Source: Pseudomonas putida (lineage in GTDB: Bacteria > Pseudomonadota > Gammaproteobacteria > Pseudomonadales > Pseudomonadaceae). Taken from it: a stretch of 64,000 bases of DNA. Under the pieces are notes generated by a model. That model ran no database searches. It was not told where the DNA came from and worked only from the letters and a program-made list of their open reading frames with translations. Both the position numbers and the translations under genes were made by a program. Position 1 is the stretch's first letter, and each line of letters opens with the position of its first letter. Positions 35,242 to 44,836 of the stretch are shown here, piece after piece. Where the stretch lies: assembly GCF_028682455.1 (NCBI RefSeq), contig NZ_JANHLD010000001.1, positions 1,838,001 through 1,902,000 on the forward strand, given 5' to 3'.

Positions 35242-38200
35242 TGCCCAGCCTCATAGCGTGGAGTTTCAGGTGCGGCGTCTTCTTCAGGCTTCTTGCTGCC
35301 GAACATCGACGACACAGTAACGAAGAACAGCGGTACCCAGAAAATGGCCAGTACGGTGGCGGTCAGCATGCCGCCGATTACCCCGGTACCGATCGCATGC
35401 TGGCTGCCCGAACCTGCACCGGTGGAGATAGCCAACGGTACCACGCCCAGAATGAACGCCAGCGAGGTCATGATGATCGGCCGCAGACGCATCCGGCAGG
35501 CTTCGATGGCCGCATCGATCAGGCTGCGGCCCTGCTCATGCAGTTCCTTGGCAAATTCCACGATCAGAATCGCGTTCTTCGCCGCCAGACCAATGGTGGT
35601 CAACAGACCCACCTGGAAGTACACGTCGTTGGACAATCCGCGCAAGCTGGTAGCCAGCAGGGCACCGATGATACCCAGCGGTACCACGAGCATGACCGAG
35701 ATCGGAATCGACCAGCTTTCGTACAACGCCGCCAGGCACAGGAACACCATCAGCAGCGACAGGGCATACAGCGCTGGCGCCTGGGAGCCCGAGAGGCGTT
35801 CCTCGTACGACAGGCCGGTCCAGGAGTAGCCGATACCCGCCGGCAGTTGTGCGGCAATGCGCTCGACTTCGAGCATGGCCTCACCGGTACTGTAGCCAGG
35901 GGCTGGCGCACCGAGGATTTCCATGGCCTCTACACCGTTGTAACGCGACAGTTTCGGCGCACCGTAGATCCATTCGCCAGTGGCAAAGGAGGAGAACGGC
36001 ACCATCTCGCCGACAGCGTTGCGCACGTACCACTTCTGCAGGTCTTCCGGGCTCATGCGTGAGCCGGGCTCACCCTGGATGTACACCTTCTTGACCCGAC
36101 CGCGGTCGATGAAGTCGTTGACGTAGCTGGCACCCAGGGCAATCGACAGGGTGTTGTTGATGTCGGCGATGGTCACGCCCAGGGCGCTGGCGCGCTCGTC
36201 GTCGACGGTCAGCTGGTACTGCGGTTCATCGTTCAAGCCGTTCGGACGCACGGCCGACAGGATCTTGCTCTCTGCCGCCAGGCCCAGGAACTGGTTGCGC
36301 GCTTCCATCAGCTTGTCGTGGCCGACACCGGCACGGTCTTGCAGGAACACGTCGAAACCGGTGGCGTTACCCAGCTCCAGTACCGCAGGCGGGGCAAAGG
36401 CAAACACCATCGCGTCGCGGAAGCTGAAGAAGTGCTGCTGGGCACGGGCTGCCAGGTTGAACACGTTGTTCTCGGCAGAGCGCTCGCCCCACGGCTTGAG
36501 CATGATGAAGGCCATGCCCGAGCTCTGGCCGCGACCGGCGAAGTTGAAGCCGTTGACGGTGAACACCGAGGCAACGGTATCGGCTTCCTTGTCGAGCAGG
36601 TAGGCACGCATTTCGTCGATCACCACCTGGGTCCGCTCGGCGCTGGATCCGGCCGGGGTCTGCACCTGGGCGAACAGTACGCCCTGGTCTTCCTCGGGAA
36701 GGAATGCGGTGGGGATGCGCATGAACAGCCAGATCATGCCGACCATGATCAGCAGGTAGGCCAGCAGGTACGGTGCCTTGTGACGCAGGATGTTGCCCAC
36801 GCCGCGCTCGTAGCTTTTGACGCTGCGGTCGAAATTGCGGTTGAACCAGCCGAAGAAGCCGCGCTTGGGCGTGCCGTGCTCACCCTTGGGAATCGGCTTG
36901 AGCATAGTGGCGCACAAGGCCGGGGTGAAGATCAGGGCTACCACGACCGACAAGGCCATGGCCGACACGATGGTGATCGAGAACTGCTTGTAGATCACAC
37001 CGGTGGAACCACCGAAGAACGCCATGGGCAGCAGTACCGCCGAGAGCACCAGGGCGATACCGACCAGGGCGCCCTGGATCTGGCCCATGGACTTCTTGGT
37101 CGCCTCCTTGGGTGACAACCCCTCTTCGGCCATTACCCGTTCGACGTTCTCCACCACGACGATGGCGTCATCCACCAGCAAGCCGATGGCCAGCACCATG
37201 CCGAACATGGTCAGGGTGTTGATACTGAAGCCCGCCGCGGCCAGGATGCCGAAGGTGCCGAGCAGTACCACAGGCACGGTCATGGTGGTGATGATGGTGG
37301 CGCGGAAGTTCTGCAGGAACAGGTACATCACCAGGAACACCAGAACGATCGCTTCGATCAGGGTGTGGATTACCCCGCTGATCGACTCGGTCACTACCGG
37401 CGTGGTGTCATACGGGAACACTGCCTTCATGCCTTCGGGGAAGAAGGGCTCGAGATCGCTGATGGTCTTGCGCAGGGCCTTGGCGGTATCCAGGGCGTTG
37501 GCCCCGGTTGCCAGCTTGACCGCCAGACCCGAGGCCGGCTTGCCGTTGAACTGTGCGCTGACGGCGTAGTTTTCACCGCCAAGACCTACGGTCGCGACAT
37601 CCTTCAAGCGTACTTGCGAGCCATCGCGGTTGACCTTGAGCAGGATCTTTTCGAACTGCTCGGCCGTCTGCAGGCGGGTCTTGCCGATGATGGTGGCGTT
37701 CAGTTGCTGGCCGGGCAGGGCAGGCAGGCCGCCGAGCTGGCCGGACGATACCTGGACGTTCTGCGCCGCTACGGCGGTGCGCACATCGACCGGGGTCAAC
37801 TGGAATTTGTTCAGCTTGGCCGGGTCCAGCCAGATCCGCATCGCATACTGGGCACCGAAGACCTGGAAGTCACCGACACCGGCGGTACGCGAGATCGGGT
37901 CCTGCATGTTGGACACGATGTAGTTGGCCAGGTCGTCCTTGGACATGCTGCCGTCTTCGGACACCAGGCCGATCACCAGCAGGAAGTTCTTCACTGCCTT
38001 GGTCACACGGATACCCTGCTGCTGTACTTCTTGCGGCAACAGCGGGGTGGCCAGGTTCAGCTTGTTCTGTACCTGGACCTGGGCGGTGTCGGGGTTGGTC
38101 CCCTGCTCGAAGGTCGCGGTGATGGTCATGCTGCCGTCGGAGTTACTTTCCGACGATACATAACGCAGGTTGTCGATACCGTTGAGCTGCTGCTCGATCA

Positions 38201-38390
38201 CCTGGACCACGGTGTCCTGCACGGTTTGCGCGGAGGCACCCGGGTAGGTCACGGCGATGGCGATGGCCGGCGGAGCAATGCTTGGGTACTGGTTGATCGG
38301 CAACTTCAGGATCGACAAGGCGCCGACCAGCATGATCACCAAGGCGATCACCCAGGCAAAGATCGGGCGATCGATAAAAAATCTCGACAT
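35238..38390 (-). CDS. ttgB: RND inner-membrane pump TtgB
   Basis: Proton-driven hydrophobe/amphiphile efflux transporter of 1050 residues exporting antibiotics, solvents and flavonoids. It opens [20 protein letters not shown] and keeps the TM4 aspartate pair in [16 protein letters not shown] used for proton relay, with [17 protein letters not shown] in TM10. Two large periplasmic loops (about 40-330 and 560-870) form porter and docking domains. The ttgA stop lies three bases upstream; its own stop overlaps ttgC. The order ttgA-B-C, divergent from ttgR, is as in P. putida. Confidence 0.97.
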   Translation of the reverse strand: MSRFFIDRPIFAWVIALVIMLVGALSILKLPINQYPSIAPPAIAIAVTYPGASAQTVQDTVVQVIEQQLNGIDNLRYVSSESNSDGSMTITATFEQGTNPDTAQVQVQNKLNLATPLLPQEVQQQGIRVTKAVKNFLLVIGLVSEDGSMSKDDLANYIVSNMQDPISRTAGVGDFQVFGAQYAMRIWLDPAKLNKFQLTPVDVRTAVAAQNVQVSSGQLGGLPALPGQQLNATIIGKTRLQTAEQFEKILLKVNRDGSQVRLKDVATVGLGGENYAVSAQFNGKPASGLAVKLATGANALDTAKALRKTISDLEPFFPEGMKAVFPYDTTPVVTESISGVIHTLIEAIVLVFLVMYLFLQNFRATIITTMTVPVVLLGTFGILAAAGFSINTLTMFGMVLAIGLLVDDAIVVVENVERVMAEEGLSPKEATKKSMGQIQGALVGIALVLSAVLLPMAFFGGSTGVIYKQFSITIVSAMALSVVVALIFTPALCATMLKPIPKGEHGTPKRGFFGWFNRNFDRSVKSYERGVGNILRHKAPYLLAYLLIMVGMIWLFMRIPTAFLPEEDQGVLFAQVQTPAGSSAERTQVVIDEMRAYLLDKEADTVASVFTVNGFNFAGRGQSSGMAFIMLKPWGERSAENNVFNLAARAQQHFFSFRDAMVFAFAPPAVLELGNATGFDVFLQDRAGVGHDKLMEARNQFLGLAAESKILSAVRPNGLNDEPQYQLTVDDERASALGVTIADINNTLSIALGASYVNDFIDRGRVKKVYIQGEPGSRMSPEDLQKWYVRNAVGEMVPFSSFATGEWIYGAPKLSRYNGVEAMEILGAPAPGYSTGEAMLEVERIAAQLPAGIGYSWTGLSYEERLSGSQAPALYALSLLMVFLCLAALYESWSIPISVMLVVPLGIIGALLATSLRGLSNDVYFQVGLLTTIGLAAKNAILIVEFAKELHEQGRSLIDAAIEACRMRLRPIIMTSLAFILGVVPLAISTGAGSGSQHAIGTGVIGGMLTATVLAIFWVPLFFVTVSSMFGSKKPEEDAAPETPRYEAGQ

Positions 38391-38393
38391 GGT

Positions 38394-39545
38394 TTACTCC
38401 CCTTTGGCCCCTGCAGTCTTTGCATTGGCCTGGGTTGGCTGAGCAGGCTTGACGTTGGTGGCTTCGCTGACCTTGACCTCGACGCCCGGCTTGACGAACT
38501 GCAAGCCTTCGGTGATCAGGCGATCACCGGCGTTCAGGCCTTCCTGGATCAGCCAGTCGCTACCGACGGTACGGCTGGCCTTGAGCTGGCGCAGTTCAAC
38601 CTTGTTTTCCTGGTTGACGATCAGCGCGGTCGGCTGGCCCTTGAGGTCACGGGTCACGCCTTGTTGCGGGGCGAGGATCGCCTGGGCGTTGACGCCGGCT
38701 TTGAGGCGCGCGTGGACGAACATGCCGGGCAGCAGGTTGTGCTCAGGGTTCGGGAACACGGCGCGCAGGGTCACGGAGCCGGTGGTCGGGTCGACCGAGA
38801 CTTCCGAGAACTCCAGGCGACCTTCCTGGCGGTAGGTGCTCCCGTCTTCCAGGGTCAGGGTCACCTTGGCGGCGTTTTCGCCGACTTTCTGCAGTTGGCC
38901 GCTTTCCAGTTCTCGGCGCAGCTTGAGCAGCTCGGCCGAAGACTGGGTGACGTCGACATAGATCGGGTCGAGTTGCTGGATCACCGCCATGGCATCGGCC
39001 TGGCCATTGTTGACCAGTGCGCCCTCGGTAACAGCGGAACGACCGATGCGGCCGCTCAGGGGAGCGAGGACCTTGGTGTAGCGCAGGTCGATCTGGGCGC
39101 TGCGCAGTGCCGCCTCAGCTTGCAAACGTTTGGCTTGGGCGTCGTCGTATTCCTGGCGGCTGACCGCTTGTTCAGCTACCAGCTGCTTGTAGCGCTCGGA
39201 CAGCGAGCGGGTCGATTGCAGGTTGGCCTGGGCGCTGGCCAGGGTCGCTTCGTATACCGAAGGATCGATCTGGTACAGCTGTTGGCCTTCCTTGACCTCG
39301 GTGCCTTCCTTGAACAGGCGCTTGAGGATGATGCCATTGACCTGCGGACGCACTTCGGCGATCCGGTAGGCAGTGGTACGCCCCGGAAGATCGGAGGTGA
39401 GGGTATAGGCTTGGGTTTGCAGGGTGACGACGCCGACCTGAGGAGTGTGCGCTTCTGGCGCGGCCTCTTCCTTTTTACAGCCGCTGAGCAGTGTTGCCAG
39501 GGCGACGGCGGATACCAGAGCGGTAACAGCTGGCTTGAATTGCAT
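38394..39545 (-). CDS. ttgA: membrane-fusion protein TtgA
   Basis: Periplasmic adaptor joining TtgB and TtgC. It is a 383-residue lipoprotein with signal MQFKPAVTALVSAVALATLL ending in LSGCKK, then lipoyl/barrel-sandwich and alpha-hairpin segments (LYQIDPSVYEATLASAQANL, GALVNNGQADAMAVIQQLDP). ATG at 39543-39545 has GAGGATC upstream. A frame extending 12 codons upstream is less likely. Expression is controlled by the TtgR operator in the 257-base divergent region. Confidence 0.95.
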   Translation of the reverse strand: MQFKPAVTALVSAVALATLLSGCKKEEAAPEAHTPQVGVVTLQTQAYTLTSDLPGRTTAYRIAEVRPQVNGIILKRLFKEGTEVKEGQQLYQIDPSVYEATLASAQANLQSTRSLSERYKQLVAEQAVSRQEYDDAQAKRLQAEAALRSAQIDLRYTKVLAPLSGRIGRSAVTEGALVNNGQADAMAVIQQLDPIYVDVTQSSAELLKLRRELESGQLQKVGENAAKVTLTLEDGSTYRQEGRLEFSEVSVDPTTGSVTLRAVFPNPEHNLLPGMFVHARLKAGVNAQAILAPQQGVTRDLKGQPTALIVNQENKVELRQLKASRTVGSDWLIQEGLNAGDRLITEGLQFVKPGVEVKVSEATNVKPAQPTQANAKTAGAKGE

Positions 39546-39650
39546 GAAGATCCTCGGGTCGCAAGAGCTGAAGACGCTCAAGAATAAATGGAAAGGGTGC
39601 GAATAGAAAAAAAGTTGTCGAGTGGATAAATAGCTTGCTAAGGAATATAC

Positions 39651-39672
39651 TTACATTCATGGTTGTTTGTAA
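39651..39672. promoter_or_regulatory. TtgR operator in the ttgA-ttgR divergent region
   Basis: A pseudo-palindrome opening TTACATTCAT and closing GTTTGTAA, set in CTTGCTAAGGAATATAC upstream sequence, matches from memory the footprinted TtgR operator of P. putida DOT-T1E. It overlaps divergent ttgA and ttgR promoters there; effectors such as chloramphenicol or phloretin release TtgR. Confidence 0.85.
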
Positions 39673-39802
39673 ATACCTTGCCGACGATGCCCCACGTCGC
39701 TGCAAGCCCAGAATTTAACCGGTAACAACCATTAAAAGGTTGATCCGGCTCAGCCCCCAGGTGCCCGTGCATGCACCCGGGTTTTGATGAGGTCGTACTG
39801 CC

Positions 39803-40435
39803 ATGGTCCGTCGAACCAAAGAAGAAGCCCAGGAAACCCGCGCCCAGATTCTTGAAGCGGCGGAAAAGGCCTTCTACAAGCGCGGAGTAGCGCGAACCAC
39901 ATTGGCGGATATCGCCAAGCTTGCCGGCGTTACCCGTGGTGCCATCTATTGGCATTTCAATGACAAGGCCGAGCTGGTCGAAGCCATGCTCGACAGCCTG
40001 CACGAGCCGCTCGATGCCCTGGCCCGGGCCAGTGAAAGCGAAGAGGAGCTCGATCCACTTGGCTGCATGCGCAAGCTGCTGGTCCAGTTGATGCACCAGA
40101 TGGTACTTGACCCGAAAACCCGGCGAATCAATGAAATTCTGCATCACAAGTGCGAGTTCACCGACGATATGTGCGAGATCCGCCAGCAGCGGCAGACCTC
40201 GACGGTGGAATGTCATGCCCATATCGCGTTGTCGCTGGGCAATGCAGTCAAACGTGGGCAATTGCCCGCGGATGTGGACCCTGAACGTGCGGCGCTGGCG
40301 ATCTACTTTTACATCGATGGCCTGATTCGCCGCTGGCTGCTCCTGCCAGAAAGCTTCGACCTGTTGGGTGAAGCCGAGCACTGGGTCGATACCGGGCTGG
40401 ACATGCTGCGCTTGAGTCCGTCCTTGCGCAAATGA
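39803..40435 (+). CDS. ttgR: TetR-family repressor of ttgABC
   Basis: Multidrug-binding repressor of 210 residues, the reported TtgR length. The N-terminal helix-turn-helix reads [20 protein letters not shown] and [21 protein letters not shown]. The C-terminal helical domain forms the ligand pocket and dimer face (residues around [21 protein letters not shown], and [11 protein letters not shown]). It is divergent from ttgA across the operator. Drug binding derepresses both the pump and itself. Confidence 0.96.
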   Translation: MVRRTKEEAQETRAQILEAAEKAFYKRGVARTTLADIAKLAGVTRGAIYWHFNDKAELVEAMLDSLHEPLDALARASESEEELDPLGCMRKLLVQLMHQMVLDPKTRRINEILHHKCEFTDDMCEIRQQRQTSTVECHAHIALSLGNAVKRGQLPADVDPERAALAIYFYIDGLIRRWLLLPESFDLLGEAEHWVDTGLDMLRLSPSLRK

Positions 40436-40489
40436 CACTTTGTGAAGGTTTGTGATGATTTGTTTCCACAGCCTTCACTCGTAGTCCTG

Positions 40490-41944
40490 TTACCGACCGC
40501 GCAATTGCCTGTCTGGCAACGCCAGTGCGGCTGCCAGCCCGAGCAGCGACACCATCGCGCTGCCCAGCAATAGATGGCGGAAAGTCATCGTCAATACTTC
40601 CTGCATCTGCACGCTCGGTTCGCCTGCCTTGAGGCTGCCGAGCAATGCATCCCCGGCCAGGCTCAGGCCGCCGTCCTGCAACATCGCCAGCAACAAAGCC
40701 GACATGCATGCCACGCCCATGGCGCCGCCCAGTGAGCGGAACAGGTTGGTGGTGCTGGTGGCCACGCCGATGTCCCGAGGCTCCACCGCACTCTGGGTCG
40801 CCACCAGCGAGGTGGGGAACTGCAGGCCCGAGGCGATGCCGGTGAGAATCATGAACAGCCCGCTGAGCCAGGCCGCCTGGGGTGGCGTGAATGCCATGCC
40901 GACAATGGCAAACGGCATCATCAAGGCACCGCCCAGAATCTGCGGTTTGAAACGACCGGTCAACGTCGTCAGGCGTCCGCCGCAATAGGCACCGATAGGC
41001 AAACCGATGGCCAGTGGCAGCAGGTGCAGGGCCGCGCTGTCGGCGCCCGCGCCGGTAATGCTCTGGTAGCGCAGCGGCATCAGCATGGTCAGGGAGATGG
41101 CCTGGAAACTGGTGAAGAAGATGGTGCACCAGCACAGGGTGGCCACGGGGTTGGAGAAGAGTTTGAGAGGCAGCAGAGGCTCCGCTGCCCGGCGTTCGTG
41201 AAGCACGAACACAAACAGGCCGACCAGGGCGCAGAGCAGCAGGCTCGCGACTTGTGACGAATACCAGGGGTGGCCCTGGCCGATCAGGGTGATGCCCAGC
41301 AACAAGCTGCTCAAGCCGAAGATCAACAGGGCAGCGCCGACGTAGTCGACTCGCGCACGGCCCTGCGGTACCACCAGCGTTTTCAGCGCCCGGCGAGTGA
41401 CCCACCAGGCCGTCAGCCCCAGCGGCAGGTTCAGCCAGAACACCCAGCGCCACGACAGATACTCGGTCAGATATCCGCCCAATACCGGCCCGGTGACACT
41501 GGCTAGGGCGTACATGCTGCTGAAATACCCCTGGTAGCGACCGCGCTCCCGTGGTGGCACGAAGTCGCCGATGATCGCCTGGCTGACCGAGACCATGCCA
41601 CCAGCGCCAATCCCCTGCAGCACTCTCGCGAGCACCAGTTGTTCCATGTTCTGGGCCAGCGCGCAGAACAGCGACGCCAGGGTGAACAGCGCAGTGCCGG
41701 TGAGGATCATCCGCCGCCGGCCATACAGGTCACCGAGTTTGCCGTAGATCGGCACGGCCACGGTCATGGCGACCATATAGCCGGAAATCACCCAGGCCAG
41801 CAGGCCGACATCATTGAATTGCGCGGAAATCGCCGGCATCGACACAGCGACGATGGTCTGGTCCAGCGCGCCAAGGAAAATCGCCAGCATCAAGGCGACC
41901 AGCACGCTGCGCAAGACGGGTTGCGGAGTATTGAGTTGCGTCAC
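40490..41944 (-). CDS. EmrB/QacA-type (DHA2) MFS drug exporter
   Basis: A 484-residue, fourteen-TM proton antiporter. The DHA2 signatures are ALDQTIVAVSMPAIS (TM1, motif D1), GKLGDLYGRRRMILTG (motif A) and RVLQGIGAGGMVSVSQAIIGD (motif B). TM5 carries ALASVTGPVLGGYLTEYLSWRWVFWLNLPLGL (motif C, the antiporter motif). The start appears to be GTG at 41942-41944; the ribosome site is weak. No EmrA adaptor gene is adjacent. It is convergent with ttgR, so the locus combines two drug-export systems. Confidence 0.88.
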   Translation of the reverse strand: MTQLNTPQPVLRSVLVALMLAIFLGALDQTIVAVSMPAISAQFNDVGLLAWVISGYMVAMTVAVPIYGKLGDLYGRRRMILTGTALFTLASLFCALAQNMEQLVLARVLQGIGAGGMVSVSQAIIGDFVPPRERGRYQGYFSSMYALASVTGPVLGGYLTEYLSWRWVFWLNLPLGLTAWWVTRRALKTLVVPQGRARVDYVGAALLIFGLSSLLLGITLIGQGHPWYSSQVASLLLCALVGLFVFVLHERRAAEPLLPLKLFSNPVATLCWCTIFFTSFQAISLTMLMPLRYQSITGAGADSAALHLLPLAIGLPIGAYCGGRLTTLTGRFKPQILGGALMMPFAIVGMAFTPPQAAWLSGLFMILTGIASGLQFPTSLVATQSAVEPRDIGVATSTTNLFRSLGGAMGVACMSALLLAMLQDGGLSLAGDALLGSLKAGEPSVQMQEVLTMTFRHLLLGSAMVSLLGLAAALALPDRQLRGR

Positions 41945-42041
41945 AGGCCAGCTCGAAAGGCAGGGTTGTTCCGCAGGCTTACGCTGCGAAAGTGAGTGCT
42001 GGCCAGTGTACTCGATAGCTTGCTAAGCGTCTGCCCCGGAA

Positions 42042-42215
42042 TTACCTCAGGGCGCTCAGGGTAGCGGTGTGCGGGACGCAATGGGCAAGGCTGCAACTGG
42101 CTGCTGAATACGGCTGATGGCGAGCCTGTTCGACTCGATAGGCGGCTGCGGCGTAGAGCCCGATCACTGAGGCGATGGCGAAGACTACGGCGCATTTTCT
42201 GGATTTGAGGCCCAT
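42042..42215 (-). CDS. small single-TM protein, unknown function
   Basis: A 57-residue ORF opening MGLKSRKCAVVFAIASVIGLYAAAAYR: a positively charged N-terminus and one hydrophobic helix, then a short Ser/His-rich tail with two cysteines (SCSLAHCVPH). GAGGTG is seven bases before the ATG at 42215, which is better placed than a GTG three codons upstream. It could be a membrane-anchored or secreted small protein. Function unknown. Confidence 0.5.
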   Translation of the reverse strand: MGLKSRKCAVVFAIASVIGLYAAAAYRVEQARHQPYSAASCSLAHCVPHTATLSALR

Positions 42216-42287
42216 GATGCTCACCTCTTTTCAACAGCACACAGGTGCTATTGAAAGCATAGGCCAGCTTTGCCAAGGCTGCCCGGG

Positions 42288-43196
42288 CTAGAGCAGGTCG
42301 CGGTCCCATTCAGGCTCGTTGGTAAAGCGCTCGGCAAGAAAGTCGAGCATGCTGCGCAAGGTGGCCGGCATGTGCTTGCGCGAGGTGTAGACGGCGTTCA
42401 GGTTCAGTTCCTGTGGGCGGGCCCGGGGCAGCAGGCGTATCAGTTCGCCACTGCGCAGGGCGGCGGCGGTCTGGTAGGTCGGCAGCATGGCAATGCCTGC
42501 ACCGGCCAGGGCCGCTCGTTGCAGGGTCATGGCCTCGTTGGCACTGATGTTGCCCTGCACCGGCACCGACACCGCTTCGCCTTCGACGTTGAAATGCCAG
42601 AGGCTGCGGCCGAAGTAGGAGTGGGTCAGGCAATTGTGCCGGACAAGGTCCTGGACCTGTTCGGGGGCAGGGTGCTCGCGCAGGTAGGCCGGGGAGGCGC
42701 AAATCACCGAGCGGCACACCGTCAGGCGGCGGGCGATCAGGTTGGGGTCCAGCTCGTTGCTGGTACGAATGGCCAGGTCGATGCGTTCATCCACAAGGTT
42801 GACCGTGCGATCGAGCATCTGCAGATCGATTTTCACCCCGGGGTAGCGCTTGACGTAGTCGGCCAGCGCATCCATCAACTGCGCCTGGCCAAACGAGGTG
42901 CTGACACTGATACGCAACTCGCCTCGAGGCGCGTCGTTGGGGGCGCTTACCGCAGCTTGCAGGTCGCCGGCCAGTTCCAGCATCTGCCGGCAGCGCGGCA
43001 GGGTTTCCTGGCCGGCGGCGGTCAAGCTCAGACGGCGAGTGGTGCGTTGCATCAGCCGGGCTCCGACCCAGTCTTCGAGCTCTGCCAGGTAGCGTGATAC
43101 CACCGGACGCGAGAGGTTGAGATGATCGGCAGCGGCCGACTGGCTACCCAGGTCGACCACGCTGACGAAGACCCGCATTGCAGTCAGACGATCCAT
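42288..43196 (-). CDS. LysR-family regulator divergent from MBL-fold gene
   Basis: A 302-residue LysR protein of the CrgA/DsdC-like subgroup. The winged helix is MDRLTAMRVFVSVVDLGSQS plus LNLSRPVVSRYLAELEDWVG. The effector domain follows (GELRISVSTSFGQAQLMDAL, RTSNELDPNLIARRL). It is transcribed away from the MBL-fold gene with 103 bases between them, the standard LysR arrangement, so it probably controls that gene and the reductase after it. Confidence 0.88.
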   Translation of the reverse strand: MDRLTAMRVFVSVVDLGSQSAAADHLNLSRPVVSRYLAELEDWVGARLMQRTTRRLSLTAAGQETLPRCRQMLELAGDLQAAVSAPNDAPRGELRISVSTSFGQAQLMDALADYVKRYPGVKIDLQMLDRTVNLVDERIDLAIRTSNELDPNLIARRLTVCRSVICASPAYLREHPAPEQVQDLVRHNCLTHSYFGRSLWHFNVEGEAVSVPVQGNISANEAMTLQRAALAGAGIAMLPTYQTAAALRSGELIRLLPRARPQELNLNAVYTSRKHMPATLRSMLDFLAERFTNEPEWDRDLL

Positions 43197-43299
43197 GATT
43201 TGACCGATTTCAGAAACAAACTATGTCTAAGCATCGCATTTTTTGTATTGGTTCGTGCAACTAAGCTGTTGCTCATTGCCCATCTACAGGAAATACCAG

Positions 43300-44184
43300 A
43301 TGCGTCGTTCGTTTTCCCTTCGCGGTTTGCTGCTGGTGTTCGCCGCCCTCGGGGCGATGGTCCAGGTCAATGCTGCCGAGCAGCCGCTGCAACTGGATGT
43401 CTTCAACCCGGGCGCCGATGCCTTGTTCCCGGTCAGCTCGGTCATTGTCAGTGGCAAGCATGACGCCATTCTGATCGATGCCCAGTTTGGCAAAGGCCAG
43501 GCGGAGCAGGTACTGGCCAGGCTGCGTGCCAGCGGCAAACGGTTGACCACTATCTACATCAGCCATGGCGATCCGGACTATTACTTCGGCCTGCAGACCC
43601 TGGCCGACGCCTATCCTCATGCCAGGGTCGTGGCTTCCGCGGCCACGGTTGCGCACATCAAGCAGACCATGGACGCCAAGCTTGTGTACTGGGGGCCGCA
43701 GATGGGCGCTGACAAGCCGGTCAGGCTGGTCGTGCCGAACGCGCTTGAAGGCAACCGACTGGTGCTCGAAGGGCAAACACTGGAAGTGGTCGGCCTCGAC
43801 GGTCCGCAACCGGATCGCAGTTTCGTCTGGATTCCCTCGATCAAGGCTATCGTTGGTGGCGTAGTGGTCGCGCAGAACATTCATGTGTGGATGGCCGACA
43901 CCCAGACGGCGCAGTCGCACTCGGACTGGCTGGCGACACTCGAGCGCATCGAGCAGCTCAAGCCGCAGGTCGTGGTACCCGGGCATTACCTGGGGCATCC
44001 CGGCGAGTCGCTTGAAGCCGTGCACTTTACCGCCGGCTACATCCGCGCTTTCGATGAAGAAACCGCCAAGGCCGGCAATGCCGCCGCGCTGATCGCGGCC
44101 ATGCACAACCGCTACCCGGACCTGGGCGAAGCGAGCTCGCTGGAGCTCAGTGCCAAGGTCGCCAAGGGCGAAATGAAGTGGTAG
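43300..44184 (+). CDS. secreted MBL-fold hydrolase with altered metal motif
   Basis: A 294-residue metallo-beta-lactamase-fold protein with a signal peptide (about 1-25, LLLVFAALGAMVQVNAAE). The usual HxHxDH zinc motif reads H89-G-D91-P-D93-Y94: the second His is Asp and the last is Tyr. The later His in VVPGHYLGHPGE and the Asp in AILIDAQFG remain. This fits the group databases call Vmh family, whose substrates are unsettled. ATG at 43300 has AGGA eight bases before it; an upstream start would spoil the signal peptide. Confidence 0.82.
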   Translation: MRRSFSLRGLLLVFAALGAMVQVNAAEQPLQLDVFNPGADALFPVSSVIVSGKHDAILIDAQFGKGQAEQVLARLRASGKRLTTIYISHGDPDYYFGLQTLADAYPHARVVASAATVAHIKQTMDAKLVYWGPQMGADKPVRLVVPNALEGNRLVLEGQTLEVVGLDGPQPDRSFVWIPSIKAIVGGVVVAQNIHVWMADTQTAQSHSDWLATLERIEQLKPQVVVPGHYLGHPGESLEAVHFTAGYIRAFDEETAKAGNAAALIAAMHNRYPDLGEASSLELSAKVAKGEMKW

Positions 44185-44214
44185 GCAACGTTCAATCCTG
44201 ACAGGAGGTGTTTC

Positions 44215-44832
44215 ATGAGCAACATTGCAATCATCGGGGCTACCGGTCGTGCCGGCAGCCAATTGCTGGAAGAGGCGCTGCGTCGTGGTCACCGCGTCAC
44301 CGCCATCGCGCGCAATCCGTCGCAGTTGCAGGGCCGCGAAGGCGTGAAAACCGTGGCGCTGGACGTCAGCGATGGCGCGGCACTGGAGCAGGCGTTGGTC
44401 GGGCATGACGTGGTGCTCAGCGCTGCGCATTTTTCCAGTATCAAGCCTCAGGCGATCATCGAGCCGGTGAAAAAGGCCGGGGTCAAGCGCTTGCTGGTGG
44501 TCGGCGGGGCCGGCAGCCTGCTGCTGCCGTCGGGGCACAAGGTCATCGATAGCCCGGATTTTCCAGAGGCCTACAAGGCTGAGGCCTCTGCTGGCGGACA
44601 TTACCTCGACACCCTGCGCCAGGAAAAGGAGCTGGACTGGACTTTCCTGTCACCTTCGGCCGAGTTCATTGAGGGGCCACGTACCGGGACCTACCAAACC
44701 GGCAAGGATCACTTGTTGATCGGCGCCGATGGCAAGAGTTGGATCAGCTTTGCCGACTACGCCATTGCCATGCTCGATGAAGTGGAAAAGCCTGCCCATT
44801 CGCGCCAGCGCTTCACCGTAGGCGCGGTTTGA
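44215..44832 (+). CDS. NAD(P)-binding Rossmann protein, NmrA-like
   Basis: A 205-residue atypical short-chain dehydrogenase. The dinucleotide loop is IAIIGATGRAGSQLLEEAL at the N-terminus; NPSQLQG and VKTVALDVSD follow as the second strand region. There is no Tyr-x3-Lys catalytic pair, so it may be a flavin/quinone reductase-like or redox-sensing member. GGAGG precedes the ATG, 30 bases after the MBL-fold gene, so the two probably form an operon under the divergent LysR regulator. Confidence 0.82.
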   Translation: MSNIAIIGATGRAGSQLLEEALRRGHRVTAIARNPSQLQGREGVKTVALDVSDGAALEQALVGHDVVLSAAHFSSIKPQAIIEPVKKAGVKRLLVVGGAGSLLLPSGHKVIDSPDFPEAYKAEASAGGHYLDTLRQEKELDWTFLSPSAEFIEGPRTGTYQTGKDHLLIGADGKSWISFADYAIAMLDEVEKPAHSRQRFTVGAV

Positions 44833-44836
44833 CAGG

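Noticed and set aside
37365..39587. A 740-codon forward open frame opposite ttgB and ttgA.
   Set aside because: It is the antisense shadow of certain efflux genes; there is no ribosome site and no recognisable protein.
41941..42309. A 122-codon reverse frame between the exporter and LysR genes.
   Set aside because: It overlaps the small TM-protein frame, which has a better ribosome site and a plausible membrane helix; the longer frame reads as random Arg/Ser/Pro.
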